Of a DNA stretch of 7,727 nucleotides, positions 5,435 through 7,727 are shown one piece after another. The notes under the pieces are model-generated. The model did no database searches, was not told the DNA's origin, and worked only from the letters and a program-made list of their open reading frames with translations. The position numbers were made by a program, and so were the translations under genes. The DNA is taken from NCBI GenBank assembly GCA_016179715.1, contig JACPCQ010000061.1, positions 1 through 7,727 of the forward strand, written 5' to 3'. The first letter of the stretch is position 1. Each line of letters opens with the position of its first letter. The stretch is from Parcubacteria group bacterium. Lineage in GTDB: Bacteria > Patescibacteriota > Minisyncoccia > JACPCQ01.

Positions 5435-7727
5435 ATGCGTAACCCTCTCATACTTGTCTTTAGCGTTCTTGCCTTCCTCTCTTTAGCAATGCTCGGAGGA
5501 CGTTTCCCGAGCGCAGAAAATTCGCATCCCCTCGCCCGCCGTATGGACGGGCAGGCTTCTTTGCAACTCGCCGCTCCTTACGCGCAAGGATGGCATCTTG
5601 CGCGGAATTTCAATACTTCCGAAAGAAATTTTCTCCTATTGAGCGGTGATTATCTTTGGCGTTTTCTCTATTTCTGGAATTACGAAGAACGACACTGGGA
5701 GCGCTTTGACTTGGCAGAAACCGAGGGTTTGAGACAGGGCAATTATCCATCGGCGCTTTCTGAAGTGGACAATCGTTATATCATACTTGGAAGAGGAAGA
5801 GATATTGCTCCCGTTGTGCCGCGGAATGTTTCTCACGTCGCTTTTTATTCAACCACTTATCGGGATGGCGAGTGGTGTGGGGGATGCGACCAAGAAGGAG
5901 CGCGGGGGAAGTGGCAAGTTTTCCAAACCGCGCCGTCTTATGTATCTGCGGACTGGGTAGTTCCTCAAGGAAACGACACTTTTGAGCTTATCCAAATGTC
6001 AGCGGAGCAATTTTTGCGCTACCCGTTTTTTCATTTACAGACTTTTGTGCTTTGGAGGAAGGCAAGTTCGGCGGACGACTACACACCCCCGAGTCTTCAA
6101 GGAACAGCACTTGCGTTCACGCTCCACGGGCCGTGGAATCCGGATGATTTTTATTGGTCGCTGGAGATATCATCGGCACAACGGAGTTTTGAAGGAAGGA
6201 GGGCGCAGGTTGTCGTTGAACGGCCAACGGAGATTGCTGAACACGGGGTACGTTTTACCCTTCCTAACACCGAAGCATTGCGCAACGCAAACGATTTTTC
6301 TCCTCTTTATTTCAACGGGGGGGAATATTACGAGATTTTTTGGTTGGATCTACGCGCAACCGGGAAAGACCGCCTAAACGAACGCCTTGCAAAGCTTGGA
6401 AAAGGCACATTTCTCCCATTTTTGGTAACGTTTGGAGCAGAGGACATTACCTTCCCCTTTCCCGCGCAGGTGGCATCAAGCGGAAAAGACTCCTTTGCTT
6501 ATCATATGGTCGTGGATTATGTGCGACCGGCGGATACAGCAGATGGGCGGATTCCGATATCTGCCGTTGCGGAGCTCATCAGAGAAGCAAGAAGGACACT
6601 GCCCCGGGACCTGGATGTGGCAGAGATGGCTTTTCGCCTTCTTGCGCCGGATTTCGGAACAATCGCGCGCGCGGCAGTTGGCGCCGATATACCGCTTAGC
6701 GACATAATTCGCGCGTTTGATAAAGCGGGCTACCTGCGCCAAGGAGTGCGCGCAGCAATTTCCGGCGGAGCGGAACCGATGTATGTTATGCGCGCGCTTT
6801 ATGATGCAGGCATGGGCGTTGACCAATTGCGGCAAATGAGAAACGAATTTTTGTCGCTCTCGCTCAACGAATTTCGCTTGCTTGCGCGCAACGCCGGGTA
6901 TAAGTTTGAAGACGAATTTTTTTCTTCCCCGCCCTACGAGATCCGCATAGCAGGGAACGAGCGCGTATATAGCCGCATCCGACTTCAGGGAGTATATACA
7001 AAAAACCCCGGCTCGGAACAGGAAGTGGAAGATTGGGAAAATATCATCCGAAACACTCTTTCCGAAATCAGCGCATTTTATAGACGAGAACTGCGTTCTG
7101 CGGTTGGCGTTAATTTCCAAATTTATCCGTCACCCGTTATGTTGCGCGAGGCAGTCGCATACGGCAGTCCCTTCCATCCGGAAGAAGAATTGGCTGCACG
7201 CATAACAAATCCCGAAGGAGATCTCTACTCTCCTGAATTTGCGCGCCTTGCGGATGGAGAAACCTACGACATCTTTGTCATATTTTCCGATGTCCGAGAA
7301 GTTGGCATTGGAGGATGGGGTTGGTACAGCCAGATTCCGTATGCGGTTATCACGAGCTTCCTTCCTTCAGATCTTGGTCCACGCTCGGCGGAACTATTAC
7401 AGACCACTGCTCACGAGGTTGGCCATGCGCTCTCTTTTCCGCACGCATGGCAGGTCATTGACAGCCCGGACATCAGCGTGAGCGGAATATGGGGCAGTTC
7501 GGCTTTTCGCAGTGTCAGTGGAAATGTGATGGGTTATGCGGGGACGCCGGATTTTGATCAGTCATTTTTAACCGATGATATCGTCAACTTGATTCTTGCG
7601 GGACAAGGATTTTCATTGCGAGAAGATGAAGAAGGCGCTTCCCATGCTGACCCCGCGCTGTTTGCGGGTCTGCCGGAATCGCAAAATGACGTGCGGCAAT
7701 ACGTCACGCGAGAATACGCGCTTGGTA
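5435..7727 (+). CDS. Secreted putative zinc metalloprotease, metzincin-like (3' end outside window)
   Basis: The frame is open for 764 codons to the right edge. ATG 5435 is the first start after an in-frame TAA at 5417; its ribosome site is weak. The N-terminus MRNPLILVFSVLAFLSLAML...PSA-EN is a signal peptide with cleavage near residue 27 and no lipobox. Residues 28-375 are beta-rich and unassigned, with the only two cysteines as WCGGC (148 and 151). Residues 379-495 are helical, with four copies of a 27-29-residue unit. The catalytic domain is at about 510-764: HEVGHALSFPH at 660-670 supplies likely zinc ligands H660, H664 and H670 with catalytic E661, and SGNVMGYAG with M699 looks like the Met-turn beneath the zinc site of metzincins. 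The usual metzincin Gly in HExxHxxGxxH is Ser here. The substrate is unknown; it could be the neighbouring surface proteins, peptidoglycan-linked peptides or a host cell surface. It follows the toxin gene by 51 bases. The peptidase call is strong; the exact family is open. Confidence 0.9.
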   Translation, partial: MRNPLILVFSVLAFLSLAMLGGRFPSAENSHPLARRMDGQASLQLAAPYAQGWHLARNFNTSERNFLLLSGDYLWRFLYFWNYEERHWERFDLAETEGLRQGNYPSALSEVDNRYIILGRGRDIAPVVPRNVSHVAFYSTTYRDGEWCGGCDQEGARGKWQVFQTAPSYVSADWVVPQGNDTFELIQMSAEQFLRYPFFHLQTFVLWRKASSADDYTPPSLQGTALAFTLHGPWNPDDFYWSLEISSAQRSFEGRRAQVVVERPTEIAEHGVRFTLPNTEALRNANDFSPLYFNGGEYYEIFWLDLRATGKDRLNERLAKLGKGTFLPFLVTFGAEDITFPFPAQVASSGKDSFAYHMVVDYVRPADTADGRIPISAVAELIREARRTLPRDLDVAEMAFRLLAPDFGTIARAAVGADIPLSDIIRAFDKAGYLRQGVRAAISGGAEPMYVMRALYDAGMGVDQLRQMRNEFLSLSLNEFRLLARNAGYKFEDEFFSSPPYEIRIAGNERVYSRIRLQGVYTKNPGSEQEVEDWENIIRNTLSEISAFYRRELRSAVGVNFQIYPSPVMLREAVAYGSPFHPEEELAARITNPEGDLYSPEFARLADGETYDIFVIFSDVREVGIGGWGWYSQIPYAVITSFLPSDLGPRSAELLQTTAHEVGHALSFPHAWQVIDSPDISVSGIWGSSAFRSVSGNVMGYAGTPDFDQSFLTDDIVNLILAGQGFSLREDEEGASHADPALFAGLPESQNDVRQYVTREYALG
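6626..6898 (+). repeat. Four helical repeats of 27-29 residues in the protease pro/middle region
   Basis: The units begin MAFRLLAPDF (residue 398), IIRAFDKAGY (424), VMRALYDAGM (451) and FRLLARNAGY (480). Each is a short amphipathic helix ending in an aromatic/Gly turn, and the intervening sequence makes a second helix. The spacing of the turn glycine (432, 459, 488) is 27 and 29 residues, with the first unit carrying Pro-Asp at the equivalent place. This suggests a small helix-hairpin solenoid just before the catalytic domain. Confidence 0.55.

Noticed and set aside
5982..6707. Plus-strand open frames of 91-131 codons inside the protease gene
   Set aside because: They are out-of-frame shadows; the uninterrupted 764-codon frame explains the whole region.
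6476..7120. 214-codon open frame on the minus strand
   Set aside because: It is antisense to the protease reading frame, which is continuous and has signal peptide and zinc motif.

Overview
This 7.7 kb window is densely coded on the plus strand only, with about half G+C. It carries five protein genes and no RNA gene, insertion sequence or CRISPR array that I can see. Three features suggest a Candidate Phyla Radiation (Patescibacteria/Parcubacteria-like) bacterium. These are a very large exported protein built of cysteine-paired Ig-like modules joined by proline/threonine linkers, a compact RelB/RelE-type module with the short 'IPRK-x-YEEY' antitoxin style often seen in that group, and tightly overlapping genes. 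This assignment rests on recalled sequence style, not on a search. ORF2 ends at TGA, with no sign of stop-codon reassignment.

Layout. (1) Positions 2-1537: the C-terminal bulk of a type I membrane protein, with signal peptide, beta-rich extracytoplasmic region, one TM helix and an acidic tail. Its 5' end lies outside the window. (2) Positions 1515-5000: a roughly 1160-residue exported multidomain Ig-like protein. It starts inside the end of gene 1 behind a good Shine-Dalgarno sequence, so the two are probably co-translated. (3) Positions 4873/4945-5151 and 5126-5383: an antitoxin and RelE/ParE-like toxin pair wedged against the 3' end of gene 2. The antitoxin reading frame runs back into gene 2 without a good start codon. 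(4) Position 5435 to the right edge: an exported putative zinc metalloprotease with an HExxHxxxxxH motif and a downstream Met-turn candidate. It is cut by the window edge after 764 codons.

How they may work together. Genes 1, 2 and 4 all encode exported or surface proteins, so the region looks like a cell-envelope locus. It pairs an anchored protein with a giant adhesin or coat-like protein, followed by a secreted protease that could process surface proteins or act on a neighbouring cell. The toxin-antitoxin pair interrupts the series and looks like a later arrival. No function has been shown for any of the three surface proteins; the locus-level reading is inference.
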